NCBI GenBank assembly: GCA_963710175.1
Contig: CAVPZC010000002.1
Coordinates: forward strand, 1,054,001 to 1,118,000
DNA length: 64,000 bases
Source: Phormidesmis sp963710175
GTDB taxonomy: Bacteria > Cyanobacteriota > Cyanobacteriia > Phormidesmidales > Phormidesmidaceae
Direction of reading: 5' to 3'
The notes beneath the pieces are model-generated. The model was given only the letters and a program-made list of their open reading frames with translations. It was not told where the DNA came from and did no database searches. Positions 52,772 to 61,591 of the stretch are shown one piece after another (the first letter of the stretch is position 1; every line of letters begins with the position of its first letter). The translations under genes and the position numbers were made by a program.

Positions 52772-55696
52772 CTATAGTGACGATGTGTTTTCGGCTGAGG
52801 TTTCGTCTTTGACGTAGCGCTTGCCGCTGGCGGTAGACTCTACCTTAACTAAGAAGGGCACTTTTTGAAGGTAGCTTTCAAAATTGGCTGAGAAGCGCCG
52901 CACTTTGCGCGGGCTACCCAATAGGGCGTTGAGTTCGGCTTCTGTAATCGCGTTGTAGCGATAGATATGCACGAAGATATTACCAATTGTCTCATCGTCG
53001 AAGCTGCCTTGCCAATCGCCGGTCGAGGCTGATGACATGTTTTCTTCTAGTTCATTGTTGGCGCTGCTCTCAGGCTCGACAACTTTAGAGCCTGCCACTT
53101 CAAAGAAGGCATCGACCAAGTTAGGTTCCACATCTTCCGCCCCATCGGATTGGAAGACTTCTACTTTTACCCGTTCGTCTTGCTGGCTAACCAGGCTAAA
53201 CAAAATTTCGATCCAGTCTTGTTCTACAGCGACTTGAACCTGGTGGTTCTTGAGGAGGCCGCCAGGGGCTTCGGCAATTTTGATGTCAATATCGGGACGA
53301 TTGGGAACGTGCAAGGAGAGATTGATAGCTTTGGCACCGGTAAAGCTGAGGATGCCTTGGGCGGTGGCGGCTGGCTTTACCTGTACTTGCAGGCGGCTGT
53401 AGCCCGCGATCGCAGGTTTGGCCTCGGCATAAATTTGATACTTAACCAGGCTGGGCGTGCTGTTGTGGCGGTGAGAGACCGTGAGCACCGGAATAACGCG
53501 CTCTTGGAGACTGTTACCACCATGCACAAAGGTCGCGCCAGCTTTGCCTGTGGCGAATGGATGGGTTGTTTTCGCGAAGTGCAAATAGCCCGACTGGCCG
53601 TCGTAGCCGAGCGCGCTGAGAGAGACGGTGACCAGGTCTGCTTCCTTGCGGGCTTCGGGGAGCAGGATGTGCCGACGCTTAGGCACTGTTTTTTTGTCCC
53701 AGGGGATCTCGTCTGCGGTGACTGTGTCGTGAAGCAGGAAGCCGTGGTCGGCAGTGAAGATAAATTCGTTAAAGCCAAGGGCTCTGAGGTGGTTCCAGGC
53801 TGACTTGAGCTGATGTAGCCAGCGCTCAAAGGTGACAATGCCCACGTTGGCTTCTCCAGCATGGTCGATGTCTTGGCTGTGGACGACGACTAAGCGAGCT
53901 TTTGCCAGAGCACTTTTGAGGCTTTTGGTTGATTTTTCACAGACTTCTGAGAGGGTGACGAGTTTGCTTTTATGGCCGGTGCTTTCGGTGCTGCGATCGC
54001 TCATCGCTCTCATCCGGCTAGCCGGACTGTTCACGACATATTCTCCGGCTCTAAAGCCTTTGAATTCTCCTTTGGCCAGCGTCAATCTTCCTCCAGTTTG
54101 CACGGGGGCCAGGGCATTCATGCCAACGGCGGTGAGGGTAGGTAGCTCGGCGTAGCGGGCTTTGAGCTGTACGGTGTTGCCTGCGGTTTCCAGGTCGCCC
54201 GCTAGCTCTGCGGCCATTTCGTAACGCAGGGCATCGACTAAAAAGTAGGCGACTTTGGCCTTGCTCTGCTCGCCGCCTTTAAAGTGGGGGTGAACGATGT
54301 CTTGATAGAGGGTGCGCTGCTGCAAGCTGGCTTCGGGCAGGAATCCATTGGCTGCGCAGAGGTGAGCGAAGGCCGTCGCTAATTCATCGGCCCAATCGCG
54401 GTAGGTTTGCCGCAGGCTATCGGCGCAAAGCTGTAGCTCGTTAAAGTGAGGTAGGGTGATTTCGAGGCGTTGCGATCGCTGCTGCTCTAACTGTCGGTGG
54501 GCCAGGTCTACTCGGTAGCCGCTGCTGGTGTAAGCCGCCAAGGCGTCGCGCAGGGTTTGACTGTGAGTCAGGGGCTGACCCACCTGATCGAGCGTGCTGC
54601 CGAGGTGGGCCATGGCCTGAATGAGCGTCCATTCTATGCGGCGCTGAGGGTCACGCTGTAGCCACAGAGAGGGGGAGTTCAGGCGGCTATCGGCCCAGTC
54701 GAGTGCCTGCTGCCAGCGCTGCTGCTTTAGAGCTGCAAGGGCTCCTTGGGTAAGTATGGTCGTTTCTTCGAGCTTGAAGGTGTCGATTTTCCCGAGGTCT
54801 TGAGGGCGGATGTCTTTGAACTCTTCGCCAAGGCGACCTTCGGCATTATTGGCAGTGGCGGCGTAGGTATCGGGCGATCGCTCGCGCAGGTAGTGAATGA
54901 GGCGATCGCACTCTGCCACCAGCGGCTTTGAAAGTCCTTTCAGCGGTTTCAGCACTGGTAGCTTAGGATCGCGCCTGAGGTCGTGCACATATTCCACGCA
55001 CATCAGCCAGGCCGAAAATGTTTCACCTAGCTCAGTAAAGCTGTAGTCGTTCTTTTGCAGGTAAAACTCCACAAATGCCGTATCTATGCCGGTGTAGCGA
55101 TACAGATGTTCGGCGAGTCGGGGCAGCGTTTTTGGCCCTTCAAACTTTCGCCGGAAGGAGTCTTTAGGATCTAGTAGCTGATCGAGAATGTAGGTGAGAT
55201 CTTTAAGGTCGATCAGGGTTTGGCTGAAGTCGTCTTTGGGCTGGTTGAGGGCGGTTTCTAGCCAGTGTTCGGCCTGTGCCAGATCGCTCAGACCGTGGTT
55301 GAGGTAGCCGTCGATTTCGCTGGGATTGACTTTACCGATGGCGGCTTCGCGGATGAGGGTGTCGAGGGCTTTCTCGTACTTTTTCCCGGCTCTGTAAAAT
55401 TCCAGCAGGGGCGTCTGACGGATGGTTGTAGTGTTGTGCCCTGGCATGTGGATTAGCAGCAGGTCTGCCGTTTCTCGGTTGCCGTAGGGTTCTAGGGCCA
55501 GCATGGTTTCCAGATAGCTGCCCCGAAAGGCGATCACCGGGGCAAAGAAATCACCCTGGGCGAGGCGTTCGGCCAAGCTATCTACGTAGGCCAGGTAATG
55601 GCTGTCTGTATCTAGCCAAATAACGAGGTTTTGCTGGCGAAGTCGGCTGCTAACTTCTGCTTCCAAGGTTTTGGTGATGGGGCCGAGGGTAGGCAT
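52772..55696 (-). CDS. pglZ: BREX phosphatase-like PglZ
   Basis: A 974-residue PglZ protein from ATG 55696 (MPTLGPITKTLEAEVSSRLR), with a TTG two codons earlier. The alkaline-phosphatase superfamily core has KVAYFLVDALRYEMAAELA (metal aspartate), VVHSQDIDHAGEANVG and FIFTADHGFLLHDT (aspartate-histidine). PglZ is the signature of BREX systems; its target is unknown. Downstream BrxD and BrxHI follow at 48 and about 150 bases. An AbrB-like antitoxin and PIN-toxin remnant lie directly upstream. It ends in an acidic, Ser/Asn-rich linker plus a winged-helix-like tail. Confidence 0.93.
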   Translation of the reverse strand: MPTLGPITKTLEAEVSSRLRQQNLVIWLDTDSHYLAYVDSLAERLAQGDFFAPVIAFRGSYLETMLALEPYGNRETADLLLIHMPGHNTTTIRQTPLLEFYRAGKKYEKALDTLIREAAIGKVNPSEIDGYLNHGLSDLAQAEHWLETALNQPKDDFSQTLIDLKDLTYILDQLLDPKDSFRRKFEGPKTLPRLAEHLYRYTGIDTAFVEFYLQKNDYSFTELGETFSAWLMCVEYVHDLRRDPKLPVLKPLKGLSKPLVAECDRLIHYLRERSPDTYAATANNAEGRLGEEFKDIRPQDLGKIDTFKLEETTILTQGALAALKQQRWQQALDWADSRLNSPSLWLQRDPQRRIEWTLIQAMAHLGSTLDQVGQPLTHSQTLRDALAAYTSSGYRVDLAHRQLEQQRSQRLEITLPHFNELQLCADSLRQTYRDWADELATAFAHLCAANGFLPEASLQQRTLYQDIVHPHFKGGEQSKAKVAYFLVDALRYEMAAELAGDLETAGNTVQLKARYAELPTLTAVGMNALAPVQTGGRLTLAKGEFKGFRAGEYVVNSPASRMRAMSDRSTESTGHKSKLVTLSEVCEKSTKSLKSALAKARLVVVHSQDIDHAGEANVGIVTFERWLHQLKSAWNHLRALGFNEFIFTADHGFLLHDTVTADEIPWDKKTVPKRRHILLPEARKEADLVTVSLSALGYDGQSGYLHFAKTTHPFATGKAGATFVHGGNSLQERVIPVLTVSHRHNSTPSLVKYQIYAEAKPAIAGYSRLQVQVKPAATAQGILSFTGAKAINLSLHVPNRPDIDIKIAEAPGGLLKNHQVQVAVEQDWIEILFSLVSQQDERVKVEVFQSDGAEDVEPNLVDAFFEVAGSKVVEPESSANNELEENMSSASTGDWQGSFDDETIGNIFVHIYRYNAITEAELNALLGSPRKVRRFSANFESYLQKVPFLVKVESTASGKRYVKDETSAENTSSL

Positions 55697-55739
55697 AGTC
55701 AAGTATTGGTAGAACGGGGTGATTTCCCAAAGTCTTTAC

Positions 55740-55790
55740 ATTGAAATCTAGATATATACGATTGCCTTTGAGCGAATTCAGGAGTCCCAT
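55740..55790 (-). pseudogene. N-terminal stub of a PIN-domain toxin
   Basis: From the ATG at 55790 the frame reads MGLLNSLKGNRIYLDFNV, the opening of a VapC-like PIN toxin with its first acidic residue. Its start overlaps the antitoxin stop in the usual coupled way. Similarity ends after about 17 codons, right where the PglZ upstream region begins, so the rest of the toxin has been deleted. Confidence 0.6.
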
Positions 55791-56047
55791 GAGTCGCGCT
55801 CTTGCCTAATGTATTCATCCACCTCAGCCGCGCTAGAGAAACTTCCTTTGGCTGCGCCGAAGAAGCGCATGAGTCCTTCGGATTTGGCATCTTCAGGATG
55901 GGCTTTAGCAAAGATGGTTTCTTCGGAGGCTGTAGCTTTTATTCGGACAATGACGTCTACGGTGGCTCCTTCTGGTAGTTCGGCAGACTGCACTTCGATA
56001 AATCCGCCAGGCTTCACGGTGGCTCTGGTTCTAACTTCTGAAATCAT
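55778..56047 (-). CDS. AbrB/VapB-like antitoxin without intact toxin
   Basis: An 89-residue protein of the type that pairs with PIN toxins: RTRATVKPGGFIEVQSAELP EGATVDVIVRI (swapped-hairpin domain) and AAKGSFSSAAEVDEYIRQER DSW at the toxin-binding end. It looks intact, but only a stub of its toxin remains. Neutralisation and autorepression are the usual roles. It sits between the S8-protease gene and pglZ inside the defence island. Confidence 0.75.
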   Translation of the reverse strand: MISEVRTRATVKPGGFIEVQSAELPEGATVDVIVRIKATASEETIFAKAHPEDAKSEGLMRFFGAAKGSFSSAAEVDEYIRQERDSWDS

Positions 56048-56371
56048 GGCTTTCCTTTTTATCGGATTCTATCTGCGGTTTTTATTGCGTAGCTTGTGCG
56101 TCTTTCAGGGATAGCTGCTTTTTGTACTTACGTTCTCTACGCTTCTCCTCCTTTTCTAAGGTTTTGGGACGGGTCGAGGGTAGGCATAGGCAAGTGGCTG
56201 AGCAAAAGTCTATTTTTATTATATGGCTGGGCTATCTGGGTCAGGAAGGCGATCAAAAAAGCCTGCTGTAAGGCGTTTCAAAAATAGTAGAACGGGATAA
56301 TTTTTCGGAGTCTCTGGACGAGCTTCTGTTAGAGCGTAAGAAAGTCTGAGCAGCGTAGGTAATGGCGAAGT
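56048..56371. other. scar region between the S8 gene and the antitoxin
   Basis: No intact gene, but it holds a pglX-tail relic (56082-56174) and, next to it on the minus strand, the motif ATGCCTACCCTCGACC, close to the start of pglZ. The rest has no recognisable content. Confidence 0.5.
56082..56174 (-). pseudogene. relic of a PglX C-terminal tail
   Basis: A minus-strand frame reads TRPKTLEKEEKRRERKYKKQ then LSLKDAQATQ and a TAA. The pglX fragment at 61592 ends PKLIQTLKDKENKRRDRKYK, so the two tails share a TL-x-K-E-x-RR-x-RKYKKQ pattern. This is a remnant of a second pglX tail, about 30 codons long, directly upstream of the antitoxin and pglZ. Confidence 0.5.
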
Positions 56372-57547
56372 CTATCGGACTCGAATTCTTTGCTCCAGCG
56401 GCAGCCTCAGCGCAATCGGATTATACAGATTCACTTCGGGGTTTGAGTGGCTGATAGACACAACCAGTGCATATCGCTGCATTGAAATCGTCTCTGGCTC
56501 CGCCCACTTCCGATTGCAGGTAACGACGACATACAGAGGCTTTTGGTCAAACCCTCTGGACTGGGAAGTAATTTCTATCTTGCCTTGCTGAAGGCATCCC
56601 TTGTTTCGTAAACGACTGCCCGGAAAAAGCTTGACGGCTATTCCTTTGCCTTTGTGCTGCTGCTTCAGCTCCGAAAGTGAGAGTTCTGTGAGCGCCTCGG
56701 TCTGATTTTCTTTGCTAGCTTTCACAAACGCTCTAACGATACTGTCCTTATCAACGTCTTTAAAAAGGTTGAATTCCATGGTGACGCCAAGATAGGAATC
56801 TCCGCGCGTTGGCCGAGTAGGCGGGTCAAAGGCAAGCGTTACTGACAGCGATCGCCTCCCTTCTGTCGTCAAGTATTCTGCTGGAAGCGGAGGAACCTCA
56901 AACACTTGGAAGCTTCCTACTGGAATTTGTACATTATCTTCTAAGAGGACTACGTAGTTTTCTGCGGAATACTGTGCCCGAAATAAGTCAGGCTGACCAT
57001 AGCCGTATATTGGAATCTGTTGTTCCTTGATGTCTTTGCTCTTTTCTAGCTGTAAAACGCTGGGCATTTCACTGGGTAAGGTCGCTGAGTTGGCAATCAG
57101 GGCTCTGATCAAGTTTGATGTTGCATTGGGAAACTGTGTGAAAAGCTGAGCGGCGATATTTGCTACACGAGGAGCGGCGAAGCTGGTTCCGCAGTAGGCC
57201 CGAAAAAGCGGGCGAGCTGCACCTTTGGCCAGCGTTATGATGGAAGCACCTGGCTCGTTCGCAATAATGCGACTGCCGCTAGCGACTAAATCACCCCCAA
57301 AATCTACAAGTTCGGGTTTGATCATGCCATCGACCCCAAATCCAGTTCGAGTAAACGGCGAAGGATATCCCCGGACTCTGGCGATTGAGTTTCTATTTGC
57401 GTCTTCGCTGTAGCTCATACTGCCAGCACCGAATGAGAGCGAGCCGACTGAGAGGGCGATCGCCGCAGTCGCCGGTTCAATGATTCTGGCGTCTGATGTC
57501 AGCAAGTAGCCAGGATAGTCGGCCCGTAACCGCTCTCCAGCATTCCC
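56372..57547 (-). pseudogene. S8 (subtilisin-like) protease, C-terminal part, separated by an IS
   Basis: C-terminal 391 codons of the S8 protease whose N-terminal part is at 59086-60360. Removing the IS and one 10-base duplication joins the two in frame as AGNLSHE-GNAGERLRADYPG, giving 816 residues. This part holds the catalytic serine in YCGTSFAAPRVANIAAQLF (Ser547 of the joined protein), the oxyanion-region strand SVGSLSFGAGS and a C-terminal beta domain. Without the IS it would be the effector of an ietAS-like pair. A frame can start inside the IS at 57622, but it lacks the Asp and His. Confidence 0.9.
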
Positions 57548-57557
57548 TTCATGGGAT
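57548..57557. repeat. left target-site duplication of the IS4-family element
   Basis: TTCATGGGAT, repeated exactly at 59086-59095 on the other side of the element. Ten bases fits the IS4 family. Confidence 0.9.
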
Positions 57558-59085
57558 CTATCCATTAGGCACAAGTATGTAGAAGTCTTACAGGGAGAGG
57601 AGTAGGCGCGTCGTTTGTGCAAATATAATCACAGATGTAGCCATCCCGCCTAGAAAGGCGGCAGACCCGATGAAAGATTGGATAGGCTAAGAAATCAGCG
57701 TCACGCGCTTCACGGACTTGCGACATGCGAAGCGATTGCGTCAGATAGTCGAAACGCTCAGCCATGCGCCGAATGCGAGCGTACCGGAGGCGACGAAGAG
57801 CGCGAACGCAGCGCAAAGTATCTATCGATTTTGGTCCAATTCCAAAGTGACCACCGATGCGATTTTGAACAGTCATATAGACGGAACGACAGAGCGCAGC
57901 CGTTCGTGCGAAACGGTGTTAGCGATTCAAGACACGACAGACCTAAACTTTACAAGTCATCGTGCGACGGCAGGATTAGGCTACCTCAATCATACGAAGC
58001 AACAAGGCATCAAAGTACACAGCACGTTTGGTGTGAGTGGTGCAGGTGAGCCCTTGGGCTTACTCGGTCAAGCTAGCTGGGTACGAGAGCAACCGCCGCA
58101 GCCAAAGAAAGGACGAAAAGCATTAGAGCAGCCTGGCCACAAACCGATAGAAGAGAAAGAGAGCTTTCGCTGGTTGGAGAGCTTGCGCGATGCCGAATCG
58201 AAGGTAGGCGCTGGCACTCAACTGGTGCACATGGGCGATCGCGAAGCCGATATCTTCGAGTTGTTTGCCCAGCCCAGAGTAGCCAACAGTGAGCTGTTGA
58301 TTCGGGTGAAAACAAACCGTAAGGTCAAACACGAGCTAGGCAAACTGTTTCCGACCTTGGCGCAATCGCCCGTATTAGGTGAGCTAACTGTCACCGTCAA
58401 GCGCACACCTCAACGTCCGCCTAGAACAGCGCGTATCGCCATCCGTGCCATTGCCGTCACAATTGAAGTGCCTGACTATCTGGCTAAACAAAAGCCCAAG
58501 TTAGTCCCCGTTGAACTTAACGCGCTACTGGTCGAAGAAGTCACCCCGCCAGCAGATGGCGGCAAACCCATCTGTTGGAAACTGTTGACGAGCCTGCCGT
58601 TAGACAGCTTTGAAGCGGCTTGCCAAGCGGTGCGGTGGTACAGCTATCGCTGGCTGATAGAGCGCTATCACTTCACGCTCAAAAGCGGCTGCAAAATAGA
58701 AGACTTGCAGTTGCAGCACCGGGACCGTTTGCTCAAAGCTTTAGCCATTTACAGCATTGTCGCTTGGCGACTGATGGCGATGACCTACCAATCGAGATTG
58801 ACCCCTGATATTAGCTGTGAGGTCATCTTCACACCGACAGAATGGAAGCTACTGCGTCGTCGGTTTGTGCCTATGAGTCGCTCGAAGAAACCGCCTACGC
58901 TTCATCAAGCCACCCATTGGCTAGCTCGTCTTGGCGGCTTTCAGGGCCGTAAGGGGGATGGTGAACCAGGCATCAAGACTCTATGGCGGGGCTATACGAA
59001 GCTTCAGCATCTGCTCGAAGGCGCTCAACTGGCTAAGAAAACATAGGTGCTGCAACGCTTTCAGCGACTTCTGCCTAATGGATAG
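57558..59085 (+). mobile_element. IS4-family insertion sequence, 1528 bp
   Basis: Bounded by terminal inverted repeats CTATCCATTAGGCACAAGT (left) and its inverse with one mismatch (right), and by exact 10-base target duplications. One transposase frame on plus, antisense to the interrupted S8 protease gene. Because the target copy is unaltered and the host gene rejoins in frame, the insertion looks recent. Confidence 0.93.
57718..59046 (+). CDS. IS4-family (IS50/Tn5-like) transposase, 5' end possibly defective
   Basis: The DDE-type catalytic motifs of the Tn5 group are present: VLAIQDTTDLNF (first Asp), GDREADIFELFAQP (second Asp) and the Y-R-E motif YSYRWLIERYHFTLKSG (Glu). Relatives usually start further upstream with a W-I-x-Q-E-I-S segment. 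Here ATG 57670 gives MKDWIG and then TAA (57688), after which the frame continues EISVTRFTDLRHAKRLRQIV without further stops. Either translation starts at a TTG such as 57718, or the copy is inactive. The right inverted repeat follows 39 bases after the stop. Confidence 0.88.
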   Translation: MRHAKRLRQIVETLSHAPNASVPEATKSANAAQSIYRFWSNSKVTTDAILNSHIDGTTERSRSCETVLAIQDTTDLNFTSHRATAGLGYLNHTKQQGIKVHSTFGVSGAGEPLGLLGQASWVREQPPQPKKGRKALEQPGHKPIEEKESFRWLESLRDAESKVGAGTQLVHMGDREADIFELFAQPRVANSELLIRVKTNRKVKHELGKLFPTLAQSPVLGELTVTVKRTPQRPPRTARIAIRAIAVTIEVPDYLAKQKPKLVPVELNALLVEEVTPPADGGKPICWKLLTSLPLDSFEAACQAVRWYSYRWLIERYHFTLKSGCKIEDLQLQHRDRLLKALAIYSIVAWRLMAMTYQSRLTPDISCEVIFTPTEWKLLRRRFVPMSRSKKPPTLHQATHWLARLGGFQGRKGDGEPGIKTLWRGYTKLQHLLEGAQLAKKT

Positions 59086-60360
59086 TTCATGGGATAGGTT
59101 ACCTGCCGAAATTACAAACAGTATGTTTTTGTGCTGGAGTTTATAGGCGATCTCATCGATTTTGGCGGCAAGACGAAACTGCTTTTGACCTTCTCTAAAA
59201 ACTAACCGATCATCTCCCAGAGAAATGTTGACAACCTTACAGTTGCTGTAGGCTTGGGTAAAGTATTGAATCGCTTCTTCTAGCTGATTTTCTAAAAGTG
59301 AGTCAGGGTCGTATTCGTTGTTTTGGTTGGTAACGCGAGCGGAAAATAACCAGACTGGGGGCTGAAATGATTGATCTCTGATGCACTGATCGACATCCCC
59401 GTAAATCGCAATGCCGGACACACCAGTGCCATGGCCACTCGTTTTTTCATCGGCATCGTCAGGGCTTCCAGTGATAAACCGTCTTGCTGAGTCTGGAAAG
59501 ACCTCGGCTTCTCCCAGTGCAGGCGCTATGAAGGGGTGACCTCGCTCTACGCCAGAATCTATGACAAGGACGCCACAACTTTGTTCGGGTGGCGATCGCA
59601 CCGCTGGAAAGTCAGACAGCGGAATGTTGTAGTCGGCTGGCTTTTCAAAGTTCGGCTTTGGCCTGCGGTCAATTTCTTTGACGAAGTCTTCCTGTAGCAA
59701 AAGCTCGACAACTTCTGCGGTTATTTTTATTCTAGCGAGGCAGAGATAGTCGCCTACGTAGCGATCGCTCACCCGCATCTCAAGATTCTCTGACCAGTTT
59801 CTCAAGACATCGTCAAGGTCATCTATGTACTTCCTCATCTCGGCTTTGTCGCCGGTATGCCACAGATCCAAGTCTAGAGCGGCCATCTCTCCAGCTTGGA
59901 CGGGCTCTAGTTCTAGCAGGCGGCCAGTGCGATCTTCAGGGGCTAGCGGTATCAGCGCTTCAATGGCATCTAGGTAGCCGTATTGAGTGTCGTTGTCAGC
60001 GTCGCTGTATACTTCTAATCGAGCCCGAAAGTCTGTGAGTTCGTTGTCTGAGGTGAAAACAACCGTTGCTTTATTGACCTTTGGCTCTCTTGCAAGCAGG
60101 GTCACGCCCAGAGGCGGGAGATCAGAATCTTGTAATGTTTTGTCTTGGGCTAGCTTTATTTTGAAAATAAGCTTGGGGTTTAAGCGAAACTGGGAAGTTT
60201 GTCGCTTTGTTTTTTCGGTCAGGGCAGAAATTTGAGTCAATAGCTGCTGACCGTGATGGCTGCGATCGCTTCGTGGTGAACCGCCGCCCCCGCCGCCTCG
60301 CGCGCGTCTCGGTAACTCAATGCTGGTTTTGGGTAGTTGCAGATGCTCAAATTCGCTCAC
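59086..60360 (-). pseudogene. S8 (subtilisin-like) protease, N-terminal part, separated by an IS
   Basis: N-terminal 425 codons of an 816-residue S8 protease. The start ATG overlaps the stop of the AAA+ gene by 4 bases. A long N-terminal region (1-260) precedes the protease domain, which has the catalytic aspartate in VLVIDSGVERGHP (Asp268) and histidine in SGHGTGVSGIA (His310). The IS4-family element cuts it before the serine, so this part alone cannot be an active protease. Translation would read into the IS and stop at 58981. Paired with the AAA+ ATPase it matches ietAS-type defence pairs. Confidence 0.9.
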
Positions 60361-61385
60361 TGTTGTTCTGCCTTCAGGAACTTTTGTGGATAGTCTACTA
60401 TCTGCATTCTATCCAGGTATCGGTCTATAGACTTTTTGATATCGGTAGTGGTCAATTCTCTATCGCCGCGCAGGATGACGGTTTTGATGGTGTCGATGCA
60501 AATTCGTTCGATGTCTGCGCCGGTAGCGTCGCTTAATTCGGCGGCAATCCGCTCAATATCAACCTCTGGATGCCTAATTTTGGCGAGGTAACGTTCTAAA
60601 AGCGCTATTCTGAGTTCTAGGGTGGGTTTTTCGAGTAAAATCACTTCGTCGAACCTTCTCCAAACGGCGCTATCTAGCAGAGATTCGTGATTGGTCGCAG
60701 CCAGAAATAAGCTATTGCTATTTGAGTTATCGATGAGCTGAAGCAAGCTGTTGACCAGGCGCTTGACTTCACCGTGCTCGTTTGGGGTGTTGCGATCTCG
60801 GGCGATCGCGTCAAATTCATCAAATAAAACGACCCACTCGCCCGTTTCAACGTAGTCGAAGATCCTGGTAAGGTTGGTTGCCGTCTCTCCCAGGTAAGAC
60901 GAAAACACTGCTGATAAGTTGACATATACCAGCGGGATTCCTAATACGCTGGAGAGTACTTTTGCCGTTAGCGTTTTACCGCAGCCCGGTGGCCCACAAA
61001 ACAACAGTTTTGATTTGGGTTGCAAGCCATAGGCTGCCAGAATATCTTGCTTGCGATTTTCTAAAACAACGCGCTCTAAGGTTTCTGAGTTTTTGGCGCT
61101 TAAGACAACATCGTCCCAGGTCATGTCAAATGACTTGATGGCGACCAGTGGCAGCCCAGTTTCTTTATCCTTTGGGATTTCGGCATGGGGTTTGAGTAGG
61201 CCGTTGCTGGCGGGCGAAAAGTTAGAATGGCCGTTTTGCAGGATCTTTTCTAAGTCTCTTGCCAGCAGGTTGTGGTGCTTATCTTTCTCTTCTTGAATGA
61301 GTTCTTGGGCGGCAGCATAAAATGCCTCGCTCTCATTGTGAGAGAAGCTTAGAAAGAGCTTTCGGATGATTTCTCCTCTCGCCAT
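60357..61385 (-). CDS. AAA+ ATPase of an ietAS-like ATPase-protease pair
   Basis: A 342-residue AAA+ ATPase. Walker A is GPPGCGKT (131-138), Walker B VVLFDEFD (185-192), sensor-1 FLAATNHESLLD and arginine finger region SAVWRRFDEVILLEKPTLEL. The N-terminal 100 residues are a helical domain. The stop overlaps the S8 protease start by 4 bases, showing coupled translation. An AAA+ ATPase next to a subtilisin-like protease is the ietAS arrangement, reported as a plasmid stability and phage-defence module. It lies between pglX and pglZ. The ATPase itself looks intact. Confidence 0.88.
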   Translation of the reverse strand: MARGEIIRKLFLSFSHNESEAFYAAAQELIQEEKDKHHNLLARDLEKILQNGHSNFSPASNGLLKPHAEIPKDKETGLPLVAIKSFDMTWDDVVLSAKNSETLERVVLENRKQDILAAYGLQPKSKLLFCGPPGCGKTLTAKVLSSVLGIPLVYVNLSAVFSSYLGETATNLTRIFDYVETGEWVVLFDEFDAIARDRNTPNEHGEVKRLVNSLLQLIDNSNSNSLFLAATNHESLLDSAVWRRFDEVILLEKPTLELRIALLERYLAKIRHPEVDIERIAAELSDATGADIERICIDTIKTVILRGDRELTTTDIKKSIDRYLDRMQIVDYPQKFLKAEQQ

Positions 61386-61591
61386 GTCGTGAAGCTCAAC
61401 CCAGGTGGCTGTGAATAAATAGGCTAAACACCCCTATGTATCAATGATCTTAGCACTCCAAAGCGCTAGAGCGGCAGGGCTTTTCAATATATTGGTGAGT
61501 CTTAGGAGTCGCATGTGGCTGCGGCGATCGCTGACCCTTTTATCCGGCTTCTTTTGTCTGACCGGCTTGACAAAGGGTGACCCGGTGAGGG

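Noticed and set aside
53150..53803. 217-codon plus-strand frame over pglZ
   Set aside because: It is antisense to strongly supported PglZ coding sequence and has no domain.
57565..57622. Short start of a frame leading into the S8 protease C-terminal part
   Set aside because: It lies within the IS and is chance; it does not supply the missing Asp and His.
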